Shown here: one piece after another, positions 18,377-27,313 of the stretch
Layout: every line of letters begins with the position of its first letter
How positions within the stretch are numbered: the first letter of the stretch is position 1
Assembly (NCBI GenBank): GCA_017302835.1
Contig: JAFLCC010000001.1
Span: 248,001 to 312,000 of the forward strand
Direction: 5' to 3'
Source: Deltaproteobacteria bacterium
GTDB taxonomy: Bacteria; Bdellovibrionota; Bdellovibrionia; Bdellovibrionales; Bdellovibrionaceae
Length of the DNA stretch: 64,000 nt
Made by a program: the position numbers and the translations under genes
The notes under the pieces: generated by a model
Databases searched by the model: none
The model's input: only the letters and a program-made list of their open reading frames with translations
Told to the model about the DNA's origin: nothing

Positions 18377-19255
18377 TTATTCTTTGGTCTTATTAATAAA
18401 ATTTTCAATCTTAAGGTTAATATAATCTGGAAAATCTAATTGAGTGCAGTGACTGCCATAAGGGACTCGAACGAGTTCGGAGCCTTTGATTTTCGTGGCC
18501 ATTTCTGTTTGGAAGGTTTTAGGGGTTACATTGTCTTCATCGCCGGAAATGATAAGAGTTGGGACGTCGATCTTTTTTAAAATCATGTCCCCATCAAAAT
18601 TCATCATGTCTTCAAAAAATGAGAGGAAGACGTGGATGTCCAGGTGAGCCACTCCTTTTGCATAGACTTCAATATCTTTAAAATGTGTTAATTTTAAATT
18701 AAACCCGCCGAGCATGGCGGCGGCCCTCATGGAGATAGGATTATAAACAGCCCACTTCCATAGTTGAGTAAAAAATATGGGTGATTCTTGAAATTGTTTT
18801 CGAAAGAAATGAAAAAAAGGCTCGATGACGTCGAGACCAAACATTCCTTTTATAGGGTTTCTAGAAAAACCATTTATGAGGCTAATGGAGAGAAACTTTT
18901 CTGGAAACTGATTGAAGGCTGAAAAAATAATGGGAGCCCCAAAGCTGTGGCCAACAAAATGAGCCGCATTGATTCCTAAGCTTTCTAAAAGGGAGTTAAT
19001 GTCTTTTGCGGCAGAGGATATATTGATGTTTTGTGGATTCGTAATGGGATTGCTCTGATGGTGACCACGAATATCAAAAGTGATCACACAAAAATTTTTG
19101 GAAAAATATTTAATTTGATGATGCCAATGGTTCATTAAACATGCGATCCCATAGACAAACACAATAGCCTCGCCTTTTCCTCTTGTTTCATAGTAGATGG
19201 TACTTCCATCAAATGATTTGATCTTGCCTGATGATTTCTCAAAAATTTCAACCAA
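18377..19255 (-). CDS. alpha/beta-hydrolase
   Basis: A 292-residue cytoplasmic alpha/beta-hydrolase with no signal peptide. The nucleophile elbow is GHSFGAP (Ser104), an early TFDIRGHHQS follows strand 4, the acid is probably the Asp of GDEDNVTP and the base is the His of YGSHCTQLD. The cap region lies between about 130 and 215. The oxyanion-side motif is VYGIAC instead of the common HG. Such enzymes include esterases, C-C hydrolases and epoxide hydrolases; the substrate cannot be predicted. The neighbours give no pathway clue. Confidence 0.88.
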   Translation of the reverse strand: MVEIFEKSSGKIKSFDGSTIYYETRGKGEAIVFVYGIACLMNHWHHQIKYFSKNFCVITFDIRGHHQSNPITNPQNINISSAAKDINSLLESLGINAAHFVGHSFGAPIIFSAFNQFPEKFLSISLINGFSRNPIKGMFGLDVIEPFFHFFRKQFQESPIFFTQLWKWAVYNPISMRAAAMLGGFNLKLTHFKDIEVYAKGVAHLDIHVFLSFFEDMMNFDGDMILKKIDVPTLIISGDEDNVTPKTFQTEMATKIKGSELVRVPYGSHCTQLDFPDYINLKIENFINKTKE

Positions 19256-19315
19256 GTTTGTTTCCTTGTTTCTGTGTTTTCAGGGGTAAAAGCGGTATTC
19301 CTTCCCGAACTTGCG

Positions 19316-20008
19316 TTAAGCAGTTAGGAAAAGAACATTTATTACTGTATCCCCGATTTTGATTTTATCACCACTAATCAATATTGAGGATTCAAAAACA
19401 TCGTCGTTTAGAAAAACCTTGTCTAAAGAGCAGTTTAAAATTTTCGCTCCTTCGGTCGTTGGAATTAGCTTAAAAGCTTGCTCAGGACAGGCTTCATCAT
19501 GAATGGCTAGATCTAAAGAATAGAGACCAGCGCTTCGAGGCCCATAACCAACAAGATAAGTTTCCTCAAACTGTAAACCTTGCATAAAATGGAGTTCAAT
19601 TTTGGGAACAAATGGGATTAATTGCTCAGATTTATGAAAAATAGGTTTGTGGGAATTCAGATAATTAGAAAAACGCTCCTCCCAAATTTTAGTAGGTAGC
19701 AGACGCTCAAGCTCCTTGTCTGTGACCTCAAATACTTTAAATGGAGTGTCTCCAACAATAAACTCTGTGTCATTTTGGAGCGTAATTCTGGAGACAACAA
19801 TTCCATTTAAAATGAGTCCATTTCGTGAGTTTTGATCCACGATAATGGGTGGTTGATTCGGAACCATTTCAATTTTAGCATGAAGGGAAGAGACATTTGG
19901 ATCTTTAATCGCAATATCCGCTTTTCTTCTTCCAAGGGTCGCGCCATTAACTACCCGAAAGCGCTCACCTTTTTGAATTCCTTCTGTAATTTCGATAAGA
20001 AAGGCCAT
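19316..20008 (-). CDS. FHA-domain protein with a second degenerate FHA-like half
   Basis: The N-terminal half (about 1-95) is an FHA domain that binds phosphothreonine peptides: GATLGRRKADI with the conserved Arg, SSLHAKIEM with the Ser and His, and DQNSRNGLILNG with the Asn. The C-terminal half (about 145-230) repeats the strand pattern (YLVGYGPRSAG, KVFLNDDVF, LISGDKIKIGDTVINVLF) but lacks the binding Ser-x-x-His, so it looks like a degenerate second FHA fold. FHA proteins act as adaptors in Ser/Thr kinase signalling or secretion. The 230-residue product has no membrane segment. Confidence 0.88.
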   Translation of the reverse strand: MAFLIEITEGIQKGERFRVVNGATLGRRKADIAIKDPNVSSLHAKIEMVPNQPPIIVDQNSRNGLILNGIVVSRITLQNDTEFIVGDTPFKVFEVTDKELERLLPTKIWEERFSNYLNSHKPIFHKSEQLIPFVPKIELHFMQGLQFEETYLVGYGPRSAGLYSLDLAIHDEACPEQAFKLIPTTEGAKILNCSLDKVFLNDDVFESSILISGDKIKIGDTVINVLFLTA

Positions 20009-20116
20009 TTGAATATTTGATCACCGAAGGTCTCATCACGCAATTAACTTTATCTTGAGGTTAGACCAAAGACATGGTATTTGAAACAATCCTTGCTCAT
20101 GTTATGCGCAAAAAAT

Positions 20117-20140
20117 TGGTAATAATGAATTAAATTACCA
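20117..20140 (+). promoter_or_regulatory. hairpin in the rpsF leader, possible ribosomal-protein operator
   Basis: TGGTAAT (20117-20123) pairs with ATTACCA (20134-20140) around a 10-base loop, about 35 bases ahead of the rpsF start. S6 (with S18) regulates its own operon through leader RNA in many bacteria. The position fits such a control element, but I cannot match the known consensus, so the role is a guess. Confidence 0.3.
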
Positions 20141-20174
20141 GCCATGAATGTGAGCTTTAACCGGAAGGAAGCAA

Positions 20175-20624
20175 ATGAAATTAGACCTTAAGAGGCCAAA
20201 ATTAATCAACAATTATGAAGTTGTTGTACTTTTTCACCCTGATACTTCTCTTGAAGAGCAAAAAGAAGTTTTTAGAAAAAATAAAGAAACTCTAAAAAAT
20301 TATACGGGTGAGTTTTACTCTATGGAAACATGGGGAAAAAGAAATTTAGCATACCCAATTAATAAATTAAAAAAAGCTTATTTTGTTCATGCTTTATTTC
20401 AATCGGAGCCAAGCGCTGTGGCCGAGCTTGAAAGAACCATGCGTATTAATGATAAGGTTTTAAGATTTATGCACACGAGATTAGATTCTAGAAAAAATTT
20501 GGCTAAACATCTTGAAGCCTTTAAGAGTCAATTAAAGATCTCTGCAGAAAAGGAAAGAGAAAAAGAAGCCAAGATTCAAGCTAGAAAAGCGGCAAGAGCG
20601 GCAGCAGCTTCATCAGGAGATTAA
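20175..20624 (+). CDS. rpsF: 30S ribosomal protein S6
   Basis: S6 binds the platform of the 30S subunit with S18. Family motifs are clear: NNYEVVVLFHPD, then TWGKRNLAYPINKLKKAYFVH and the RxxRxMxMR-like end RINDKVLRFMHTRLD. The protein is 149 residues, longer than the usual 95-135, because of a basic, Ala-rich C-terminal tail (about 120-149). A GGAAGGAAG ribosome site precedes the ATG. The stop overlaps the next ATG (TAATG). rpsR, normally the next gene, is absent. Confidence 0.95.
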   Translation: MKLDLKRPKLINNYEVVVLFHPDTSLEEQKEVFRKNKETLKNYTGEFYSMETWGKRNLAYPINKLKKAYFVHALFQSEPSAVAELERTMRINDKVLRFMHTRLDSRKNLAKHLEAFKSQLKISAEKEREKEAKIQARKAARAAAASSGD

Positions 20625-21559
20625 TGTCCAGAAACAGTAGAACACCAAAGAAACTGAGTCTCCTGTTGCTGTTTTCACTGTTATCTTCTTTGGTGACAAT
20701 GTTTTTTGGGGGTCCATTTTTAAGAGTTTTGAGAAAAAGTTATGGCCCTTTAATATATTGGTTTTTTTTTAGTTTGATTTTAGTTTTAACCCTAATAGCA
20801 AAAACATATTTGTTATTATTTATATTAGGTTCTTTGTGGTTAGCGGTTGGAATGAGTGTTGAATTAGAAAAATTAAAAATATCTTTTTCTTGGAACATTT
20901 TACTTAGTTCTTTACTTGGTTCCGTCATTTCTATTTTAGGATACGGATATGTTTTGAATGAACAGGGAGTTAATAATTTAGAAAGATTTAAGGATTATTT
21001 TAAAGAGACTATCGATAAAATGATTAATTCTAAATCTGGCGCTGAAATAGATATGGAAGCTTTGATTTTTCAGATTCCTTCCGTGGTGATTTTATTATTT
21101 TTGGTGAGTTTGGTTGTTAGTTTTTTGTTTGAAAGAAGAGTTTATTTTTGGATGAAACTTCCAAAACAAGTTTCAAGTTATAAATTAAACTTCTTAGAAT
21201 ATAAAACCAAAGAAGCTACGATTTGGACGGCTTTGGTAGCGCTTTTAATAAGTGTTATAGATTTAAAGAATTTTAATTTTGAAATGGGCACTCGAGGTTT
21301 TGAATATTTTAAAATAATTCAATCCCTGAGTTCAAATTTAATTAATATTTTTGTTGTTGTTTTTTTCTTTCAAGGTTTTGCGGTTTTGGAAGTTTTTTTA
21401 AAAAAGATAAGAGCAAGTATTTTTTTTAGGGCGTTTACGTATTTTATTTTTATTGGGCAACTATTTTTAGTTCTTTCATTTATAGGTTTTATCGATTTTT
21501 GGATCGATTTTAGATTTAGATTGGAAAAAACAGGTTGGCTGAAAAATGAGAGTATATAA
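20624..21559 (+). CDS. DUF2232 multi-spanning membrane protein
   Basis: A 311-residue integral membrane protein with about eight hydrophobic helices and a basic N-terminus (MSRNSRTPKK). Size, topology and the position between rpsF and rplI fit the DUF2232/YybS-like family, which in many bacteria lies in the ribosomal S6-S18-L9 cluster. Function is unknown. The ATG shares one base with the rpsF stop, so translation is probably coupled. It fills the place where rpsR would be expected. Confidence 0.8.
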   Translation: MSRNSRTPKKLSLLLLFSLLSSLVTMFFGGPFLRVLRKSYGPLIYWFFFSLILVLTLIAKTYLLLFILGSLWLAVGMSVELEKLKISFSWNILLSSLLGSVISILGYGYVLNEQGVNNLERFKDYFKETIDKMINSKSGAEIDMEALIFQIPSVVILLFLVSLVVSFLFERRVYFWMKLPKQVSSYKLNFLEYKTKEATIWTALVALLISVIDLKNFNFEMGTRGFEYFKIIQSLSSNLINIFVVVFFFQGFAVLEVFLKKIRASIFFRAFTYFIFIGQLFLVLSFIGFIDFWIDFRFRLEKTGWLKNESI

Positions 21560-21580
21560 TTTATTAGAAGAGAGGATGAT

Positions 21581-22024
21581 ATGAAAGTCATTTTACAGAA
21601 AGACATTAAAGATCTTGGAAAAGCCGGAGATCTTTTGAGTGTATCAACAGGGTATTTTAGGAATTTTTTGTTTCCCAGAAGCTTAGCTTTAGAGGCGACT
21701 GAGTCTAAAGTGAAAGAGTGGGACCATTTAAAGAAGGTTTCTGAAGCCAAAAAGAAGAAAGCGTTAGAAGAAAAGAAAACCATGATTGCGAAATTAAGTG
21801 GCTTATCTTTAACTTTTAAAGCCACAGCTGGAGAAACGGACAAGCTATTTGGGGCTATTACTCACTTGGAAATTTCAAAAGAATTAGAAAAACATGGATT
21901 TTCAGTAGATAAAAGAGACATCGTTCTTGACGAACAAATAAAAATACTTGGAAAACACAAGGCTCATGTTAAATTTGCCGAAGGTTTAGTTGCTGAGCTT
22001 TCTATTAATGTCGAGAGGGCATAA
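21581..22024 (+). CDS. rplI: 50S ribosomal protein L9
   Basis: L9 binds 23S rRNA and reaches toward neighbouring ribosomes. The 147-residue protein has the N-terminal domain (MKVILQKDIKDLGKAGDLL, GYFRNFLFPRSLALEAT), the long connecting helix (about 45-75, rich in Lys, Glu and Ala) and a C-terminal domain (TDKLFGAITHLEISKELEK, VDKRDIVL, HAHVKFAEGLVAEL-like pattern). An AGAGAGGA ribosome site lies ahead of the ATG. A strong terminator follows. Confidence 0.95.
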   Translation: MKVILQKDIKDLGKAGDLLSVSTGYFRNFLFPRSLALEATESKVKEWDHLKKVSEAKKKKALEEKKTMIAKLSGLSLTFKATAGETDKLFGAITHLEISKELEKHGFSVDKRDIVLDEQIKILGKHKAHVKFAEGLVAELSINVERA

Positions 22025-22061
22025 TTCAAAAAATAATGAATTTATAAACTATTGTAAGTTC

Positions 22062-22096
22062 TAACAAAAAAGGCTAAAAACTAGCCTTTTTTGTTA
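22062..22096. terminator. bidirectional intrinsic terminator after rplI
   Basis: TAACAAAAAAGGCTA (22062-22076) and TAGCCTTTTTTGTTA (22082-22096) form a perfect 15-bp stem with a 5-base loop. A and T tracts flank the GC core in both directions, so it can end rplI and the convergent small gene, whose stop codon lies at the loop edge. Confidence 0.92.
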
Positions 22097-22278
22097 ATTT
22101 CTAATATCAAATCTTGTAAATAATTCGAGAGGATTTCTCTTAGGTCATCGAGTGATAATTCTTTAGGATCTAAATGATAGTTTTCAAGAATTTCTGAAAA
22201 ATGATAATCAAAGTTTTTGCTTTCAATTCCAGAATGAAGACTCAGTTCTGAAATTAATTCTTGTCCTTTTAGATCCAT
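22081..22278 (-). CDS. small acidic protein of unknown function (65 aa)
   Basis: I do not recognise this protein. It is hydrophilic, acidic and probably helical (MDLKGQELISELSLHSG, then SLDDLREILSNYLQDLI), with no signal or membrane segment. The ATG has an AGG-containing upstream stretch (GGAGGCTTGA). It lies about 100 bases downstream of dnaB on the same strand and may be the last gene of that transcript. Its stop is inside the terminator stem-loop. Reality is supported by codon pattern and placement more than by homology. Confidence 0.6.
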   Translation of the reverse strand: MDLKGQELISELSLHSGIESKNFDYHFSEILENYHLDPKELSLDDLREILSNYLQDLILEINKKG

Positions 22279-22381
22279 TCAAGCCTCCATGCTATCATAA
22301 ATATAGACTTTATAATTGGACCAAAGGGTTAGAAACTAAACAACAATAGAAAATAATTTATTCCTTAGTCTGGAGAATGGT

Positions 22382-23785
22382 CTAGGCCTGAGGGGCAAAG
22401 TTTTTAGGTCTATTGCTAAATTGATTTGGGGGCAACTGTGGTGGCGGAAGAGGATTAATGACCTCGGGATCTGCATCTCTAAATCGGTTAAACTTAGCAT
22501 CGAAACGAAGCTTTACGGTGCCAGTGGGGCCGTTTCTTTGTTTACCAATAATGACTTCTGCATGTCCTTGTTTTTCTGGATCTTCTTTATCGTAATAATC
22601 ATCTCTATATAACATCATGATGACATCGGCGTCTTGTTCAATAGAGCCTGACTCCCGCAAATCAGATAACATAGGTCTTCGATCGGAGCGGCCTTCAACA
22701 CCTCGATTTAGCTGGGCTAGTGCCAATACGGGAATGGAGAGTTCTTTGGAAATAACTTTCAATGCTTTTGAAATTTCCGAAACAGCACGCTCTCTACTTT
22801 CCACTTTTTGTTTTAAGTCCATCAATTGAAGGTAATCGATCATGATACAATCAATACCGTGCTGTGCCTTTAAACGACGACAACGAGCACGAATTTCATA
22901 GGGAGAAATTCCCGAAGTATCATCAATAAAAAGTTTGGCCTCGCTCAGTTGGGAGGCCGCAGATATTAACTTAGGCCAGCTGGTGTCTTGGATACGTCCC
23001 GTTCGAACTTCAGACATCGAAACTTTAGATTCAGCAGCGAGGAGTCTCATCATCACGGCTTCTTTGCCCATCTCCAATGAAAAGTAGGCTACCGTTCTTT
23101 TTTGCCTTAAGGCCATGTGCGAGGCCAAGTTTAAACTGAAAGCTGTTTTTCCCATGGAGGGACGGGCCGCGATGATGGTGAGTTCGCCAGAGTGAAATCC
23201 AGCGGTCATTTTATCCAGATCTGCAAAACCACTTGAAATACCTGTAACATCTTCTTTGCGTTGATAAAGTGATTCAATTTTTTTAATACTCTCTTTAACA
23301 ATATCCATGGAGTTGACTAAACCCTGGGTGGTTTTTTGTTCTCCAATTTTAAAAATATCAGACTCGGCTTTATCTAAAATAAAGTCTACGTCTTGTTTAT
23401 CACTATTATAGGCGCTTTCAATAATTTGCGAACTGGTATGAATAAGTCTTCGTAAAGTTGATTTTTCCTTAATTATTTGAGCATAGGTAGCAATATGAGC
23501 CGCAGAAATAGTTTTTTCTAAAAGATTAGCAAGATAAACATAACCACCAATGGCATCGAATTCATTTCGAGACTGAAGGGCATCCGTAACAGTAACTAAA
23601 TCGATAGGTCTTGCTTTGGCGTGCAAATCCACAATGGCTTGATAAATTTTTTGATTAGCTGGAGAATAAAAGTCATCAACAGAGATGACATCGCTCACTT
23701 GATCATAAGCTTCACGCTCAAGCATCAAGCCACCGATTATAGATTGTTCTGCCTCTAAATTTTGAGGCGGTAACCGTGTGCTCAA
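22382..23785 (-). CDS. dnaB: replicative DNA helicase
   Basis: DnaB unwinds DNA ahead of the replisome. The 467-residue protein has the N-terminal helicase-loader domain (PQNLEAEQSIIGGLML), the linker, and a RecA-like domain with Walker A ARPSMGKTAF (about 212), CIMIDYLQLM for Walker B, ALAQLNRGVEGR and the arginine-finger region GSIEQDADVIMMLYR. It ends in a Pro/Asn-rich tail. The start is TTG 23785: GGGAGGGG lies directly upstream, and the only nearby ATG runs into a stop. No intein is seen. Confidence 0.96.
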   Translation of the reverse strand: MSTRLPPQNLEAEQSIIGGLMLEREAYDQVSDVISVDDFYSPANQKIYQAIVDLHAKARPIDLVTVTDALQSRNEFDAIGGYVYLANLLEKTISAAHIATYAQIIKEKSTLRRLIHTSSQIIESAYNSDKQDVDFILDKAESDIFKIGEQKTTQGLVNSMDIVKESIKKIESLYQRKEDVTGISSGFADLDKMTAGFHSGELTIIAARPSMGKTAFSLNLASHMALRQKRTVAYFSLEMGKEAVMMRLLAAESKVSMSEVRTGRIQDTSWPKLISAASQLSEAKLFIDDTSGISPYEIRARCRRLKAQHGIDCIMIDYLQLMDLKQKVESRERAVSEISKALKVISKELSIPVLALAQLNRGVEGRSDRRPMLSDLRESGSIEQDADVIMMLYRDDYYDKEDPEKQGHAEVIIGKQRNGPTGTVKLRFDAKFNRFRDADPEVINPLPPPQLPPNQFSNRPKNFAPQA

Positions 23786-23832
23786 TTCCCCTCCCGAGCC
23801 ATAAATAAAAAAGTAACTTTAAAAAAGAAAAG

Positions 23833-24165
23833 CTACTGAGGAGTTGTTGTTGGGATTGCAGTTAAAAGAGAGTTTCTTTTAACTTTGATTTTATAATTAT
23901 CAATTTTTTTCTTAAGAGTATTTCTATTAATACCAAGCATTTGTGCAGTCTTCACTTGATTTCCATTATAAGCCTTCAAAGCTAGCTCAAGGAGTGGTTT
24001 TTCAACCTGTTCAAGGACCACGTTATATAGACCATTTAGTTCAACTTGAGCTTCTTTTTGTTGTTGGAACAAAACTTCGAGTTTGCTTTTTACTAATTTT
24101 TCTAAACTAACAGATTGAAGGTTTGCAACGAAGAGATTGTCTGAACTATTCAAATTGGGCGTCAT
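23833..24165 (-). CDS. Fis-family DNA-binding protein
   Basis: A 110-residue protein whose C-terminal third is a Fis-type helix-turn-helix: LALKAYNGNQVKTAQMLGIN followed by RNTLKKKIDNYKI. The N-terminal part (about 1-65) is a helical dimerisation-like region. Small Fis proteins bend DNA and modulate transcription and replication. It sits between queE and dnaB on the same strand and is probably cotranscribed with them. The name fis is withheld because the domain is shared with the C-termini of NtrC-type regulators; size favours a stand-alone Fis. Confidence 0.85.
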   Translation of the reverse strand: MTPNLNSSDNLFVANLQSVSLEKLVKSKLEVLFQQQKEAQVELNGLYNVVLEQVEKPLLELALKAYNGNQVKTAQMLGINRNTLKKKIDNYKIKVKRNSLLTAIPTTTPQ

Positions 24166-24242
24166 GGAGCTCCTAAAAAATCGAATTGTTAATTGTTAAT
24201 GTTTTTTGTAGGTGATATACATACAGGAGGAAATCATGGAGG

Positions 24243-24881
24243 TCAAACTCCTCTTTTGTTTGGATCCCAAATAATTTTATGTAATTGGAGTTGAAGTCTT
24301 GCGGAAGAATTTTCATTTAAAATTTTCTCTGCCAACCATCGTTCTGAAACATTTCCATAAGAAGGACTGTATAACACAGTGTATTTTTCAAACAAATCAT
24401 GTTGACGGCAAAAATTTTCTGACCAGTTAAAATCATTTTCAGAACAAATAACAAATTTTAATTCAGTCAAGGTATTTGCAAAATTTAAATTTTCTAACAA
24501 AAAACTATTTTTAGCACCACTGTCTGGGGTTTTAACATCTAAAATAATTTTAACCCTAGGATCAACTTGGTCAATAACTTTTGATCCACTTGTTTCTAAA
24601 GACACCTTATAATTTAAGTCACATAATAAACTCATCAAAATAAGGACTGATTTTTGTAATAAAGGTTCTCCGCCAGTGATGCAGACATAGTTAGTAGAAT
24701 ACTTTTTTATTTCTGATAGAATTTCTGAACTATCTTTAAAACGACCCTCATAATAAGAATACTGAGTGTCGCAATAGGTGCATCGAAGATGGCAGCCCGT
24801 GGTTCTAACAAAAACAGTGGGAAGGCCTGAATAAGTTGTCTCGCCTTGAATGCTATAAAAAATTTCATTTATTTTTATCAT
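24243..24881 (-). CDS. queE: 7-carboxy-7-deazaguanine synthase (radical SAM)
   Basis: QueE converts 6-carboxy-tetrahydropterin to 7-carboxy-7-deazaguanine in queuosine synthesis. The 212-residue protein has the short N-terminus typical of the family (INEIFYSIQGE), the CX3CX2C cluster motif with C30, C34 and C37 in GCHLRCTYCD, the glycine-rich ITGGEPLLQ and LETSGS for SAM binding. The rest of the barrel is reduced as in other QueE enzymes. Other queuosine genes are not in the window. Fis and dnaB follow on the same strand. Confidence 0.92.
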   Translation of the reverse strand: MIKINEIFYSIQGETTYSGLPTVFVRTTGCHLRCTYCDTQYSYYEGRFKDSSEILSEIKKYSTNYVCITGGEPLLQKSVLILMSLLCDLNYKVSLETSGSKVIDQVDPRVKIILDVKTPDSGAKNSFLLENLNFANTLTELKFVICSENDFNWSENFCRQHDLFEKYTVLYSPSYGNVSERWLAEKILNENSSARLQLQLHKIIWDPNKRGV

Positions 24882-24986
24882 TAATTTACTTCGTTACGGT
24901 CTATAGGTCTGGACTTAAATCATCCAAAAGTCAAGCTAGCCCAATGGGAGCTACCCTTAGTGAGGAAAAAAAAGTAAATTTTATAG

Positions 24987-27290
24987 ATGACTGCATTTTT
25001 TAAAAAATTTAGGCAAGACGTAAAGACGATATTATATTTTGGTTTGGGTGTGTTTTTTGCCTTAGCCATCTATAGTTATAACCCCAAAGATCCCTCACTT
25101 AATTCCATTGGTAACAAACTAATACCAGAAAATTATTGTGGATGGATAGGCTCCTTTTTATCAGATTTTGTTTACCAGGCCTTTGGGGTTTCTTCCTGGC
25201 TTATCGTGGCGGCTTTTCTCAAATTAAGTTGGAATAGTTTTCGTGGCGGCGAGACCCACAATAGGAACACCAATTTAATTTGGTTAAGTTTTTTAGTAAT
25301 AAATTTTTCGGCCCTAATCTCTTTTTATTATCCAGATACAAAAATATTTAGCGGAAAAATTTATTTATCTGGAATTGTGGGGCTTTCGATTGCACACGCT
25401 TTAGTAAAAGTTTTAAATTTTGCAGGAGTGCAAATATTTTTATGGTGTAGCGCTGTTATTTTATTTATTTTTTATTCAGAAAAAAGCTTGAATCAAATTG
25501 CCTATTCACTAAGAAAAACAGCAGAAGGTTTAAAGGATTTTTTTTCAAAACAATCTGAGAAATTAAAAACTAAAAAAGAAATGGAAATAGAAAAAAAAGC
25601 AGAAACGGATTTAAACTTTAGACAAAGTTTTAAATCTGACAAATTTGACAAGCCTGACAAATCTGACAAACAAGATGAAAAGCCCATAGAAGAAAAAGCT
25701 AAATCTATAAATGAGATAGAGATTGAAGACTACTTACCAAGAAGGAAAGTTATTCTCAAAGTAAAAACTCCGAAGAGGGTCGAAAATTGGGAAATGCCAA
25801 AACTTTCCTTATTAGATGACCCGCCCTTAACGAGAGTTAAAATTGAAGAGAAGGAAATAAGAAGAAAGGCAGATATTTTAACAGATAAGCTAAGACACTT
25901 TTCTGTAGAAGGAATGATTGTTGATGCCAAGCCGGGACCCCTAGTAACCATGTTTGAATTTAAACCAAATGCGGATGTGAAACTTAGCAAGATCACAGAA
26001 TTACAAGACGATCTAGCCTTGGCGCTTTCGAGTGAGTCCCTTCGCGTGATCGCGCCTATTCCCGGAAGAGACGTTGTTGGTATTGAGACCTCTAATTCCA
26101 AAAGAGAAACGGTATACTATAAGGATTTATTAGAAGAAGAAGCTTTTTGGTCAGACGAGTTTAAACTACCTATTGCTCTTGGAAGACAAGTAAATGGAGA
26201 GCCAAAAATAGTGGATCTTAGAAAAATGCCACATTTGTTGGTGGCAGGAACGACAGGTTCTGGAAAATCAGTACTGATAACTTCTATTATTGCGGGACTG
26301 ATATTTAAACATTCTCCCAAAACTTTAAGACTAATTCTTGTAGATCCTAAGCAAGTGGATTTGGCCGCATATGCTAATATTCCACATTTATTAATGCCTC
26401 CTGTAACCGACCCAAAGAAAGCCGTTACGGCGCTGAAATGGGCCATCAGAGAAATGGAAAAACGATATAAATCCATGAGTAAGTTTGGAGCGCGAGGCCT
26501 TGAGGGTTTTAATGAAACAGTATCAAAATTGAGTGCTGAAGAGATTTTAGAACATGAAAAAATTAATAAAGAATATGAATCCCAGGGGGTGATGAAGCTT
26601 GAGCAATATTATTATGCCCCCCTACCCTATGTCGTTATTGTGGTTGAAGAGTTTGGTGATTTGATGGCAGTAGATAAGCAAAATGTGGAGCATGGTGTGG
26701 TACGGTTGGCGCAAATGGCCCGTGCTTCTGGAATGCATTTAATTTTAGCGATGCAATCTCCCAGAAAAGAAGTTGTCACAGGATTAATAAAAACAAATAT
26801 TCCAGGCAGAGTCGGACTCAAAGTGGCATCAAAAATGGATTCTCGAATCATCTTAGATGAAGGAGGGGCTGAACGGTTATTACCAAATGGAGACATGTTA
26901 TTTTTAGCCCCCGGAATATCCAAACCGATGCGCCACCATGGACCTTATTTATCTGAGAAAGAAATAAATGGATTAGCAGAACATTGGTCCATACAAGGGG
27001 CCCCTGAGTACGATGCGATGGCATTAAAAGCTTTGGAAACAAACCTCGAAGGAAGCGAAGGGGACTCTTTGGCGACCACTGGGGATGAAGATATAGATGA
27101 AATGTATGATCAAATTTTATCTTGGACTGCAGAGCAAAAAGAGGTTAGCGCTTCTTTGTTACAGCGGCGGTTTAGACTGGGATATCCAAGGGCGGCAAGA
27201 ATAATTGAAATTTTTGAAAAAGAAGGCGTTGTGGGACCATCAAATGGAAGCAAACCCAGATCTGTTTTGGTAAACAGCTTGAACCATTAA
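24987..27290 (+). CDS. ftsK: FtsK/SpoIIIE-type DNA translocase
   Basis: FtsK pumps chromosomal DNA through the division septum. The 767-residue protein has an N-terminal membrane domain with about four helices (1-175), a short charged linker holding four SDK/FDK/PDK repeats (about 217-228), the alpha and beta motor domains with Walker A GTTGSGKSV (about 422) and a winged-helix gamma domain at the C-terminus (SASLLQRRFRLGYPRAARI) that reads KOPS-like sites. The Walker B region reads VVEEFGDLM, so the usual Asp before Glu is Glu. It is shorter than E. coli FtsK because the linker is short. Confidence 0.95.
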   Translation: MTAFFKKFRQDVKTILYFGLGVFFALAIYSYNPKDPSLNSIGNKLIPENYCGWIGSFLSDFVYQAFGVSSWLIVAAFLKLSWNSFRGGETHNRNTNLIWLSFLVINFSALISFYYPDTKIFSGKIYLSGIVGLSIAHALVKVLNFAGVQIFLWCSAVILFIFYSEKSLNQIAYSLRKTAEGLKDFFSKQSEKLKTKKEMEIEKKAETDLNFRQSFKSDKFDKPDKSDKQDEKPIEEKAKSINEIEIEDYLPRRKVILKVKTPKRVENWEMPKLSLLDDPPLTRVKIEEKEIRRKADILTDKLRHFSVEGMIVDAKPGPLVTMFEFKPNADVKLSKITELQDDLALALSSESLRVIAPIPGRDVVGIETSNSKRETVYYKDLLEEEAFWSDEFKLPIALGRQVNGEPKIVDLRKMPHLLVAGTTGSGKSVLITSIIAGLIFKHSPKTLRLILVDPKQVDLAAYANIPHLLMPPVTDPKKAVTALKWAIREMEKRYKSMSKFGARGLEGFNETVSKLSAEEILEHEKINKEYESQGVMKLEQYYYAPLPYVVIVVEEFGDLMAVDKQNVEHGVVRLAQMARASGMHLILAMQSPRKEVVTGLIKTNIPGRVGLKVASKMDSRIILDEGGAERLLPNGDMLFLAPGISKPMRHHGPYLSEKEINGLAEHWSIQGAPEYDAMALKALETNLEGSEGDSLATTGDEDIDEMYDQILSWTAEQKEVSASLLQRRFRLGYPRAARIIEIFEKEGVVGPSNGSKPRSVLVNSLNH
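25635..25670 (+). repeat. four 9-bp tandem repeats in the ftsK linker
   Basis: Units TCTGACAAA, TTTGACAAG, CCTGACAAA and TCTGACAAA run head to tail in frame and encode SDK, FDK, PDK and SDK. They fall in the disordered linker of the translocase, where copy-number change would not shift the frame. Confidence 0.8.
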
Positions 27291-27313
27291 CAATATTCTG
27301 ACACACTTTCTGA

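Noticed and set aside
21370-21843. 157-codon minus-strand frame over DUF2232 and rplI
   Set aside because: It crosses two well-supported plus-strand genes and has no motif.
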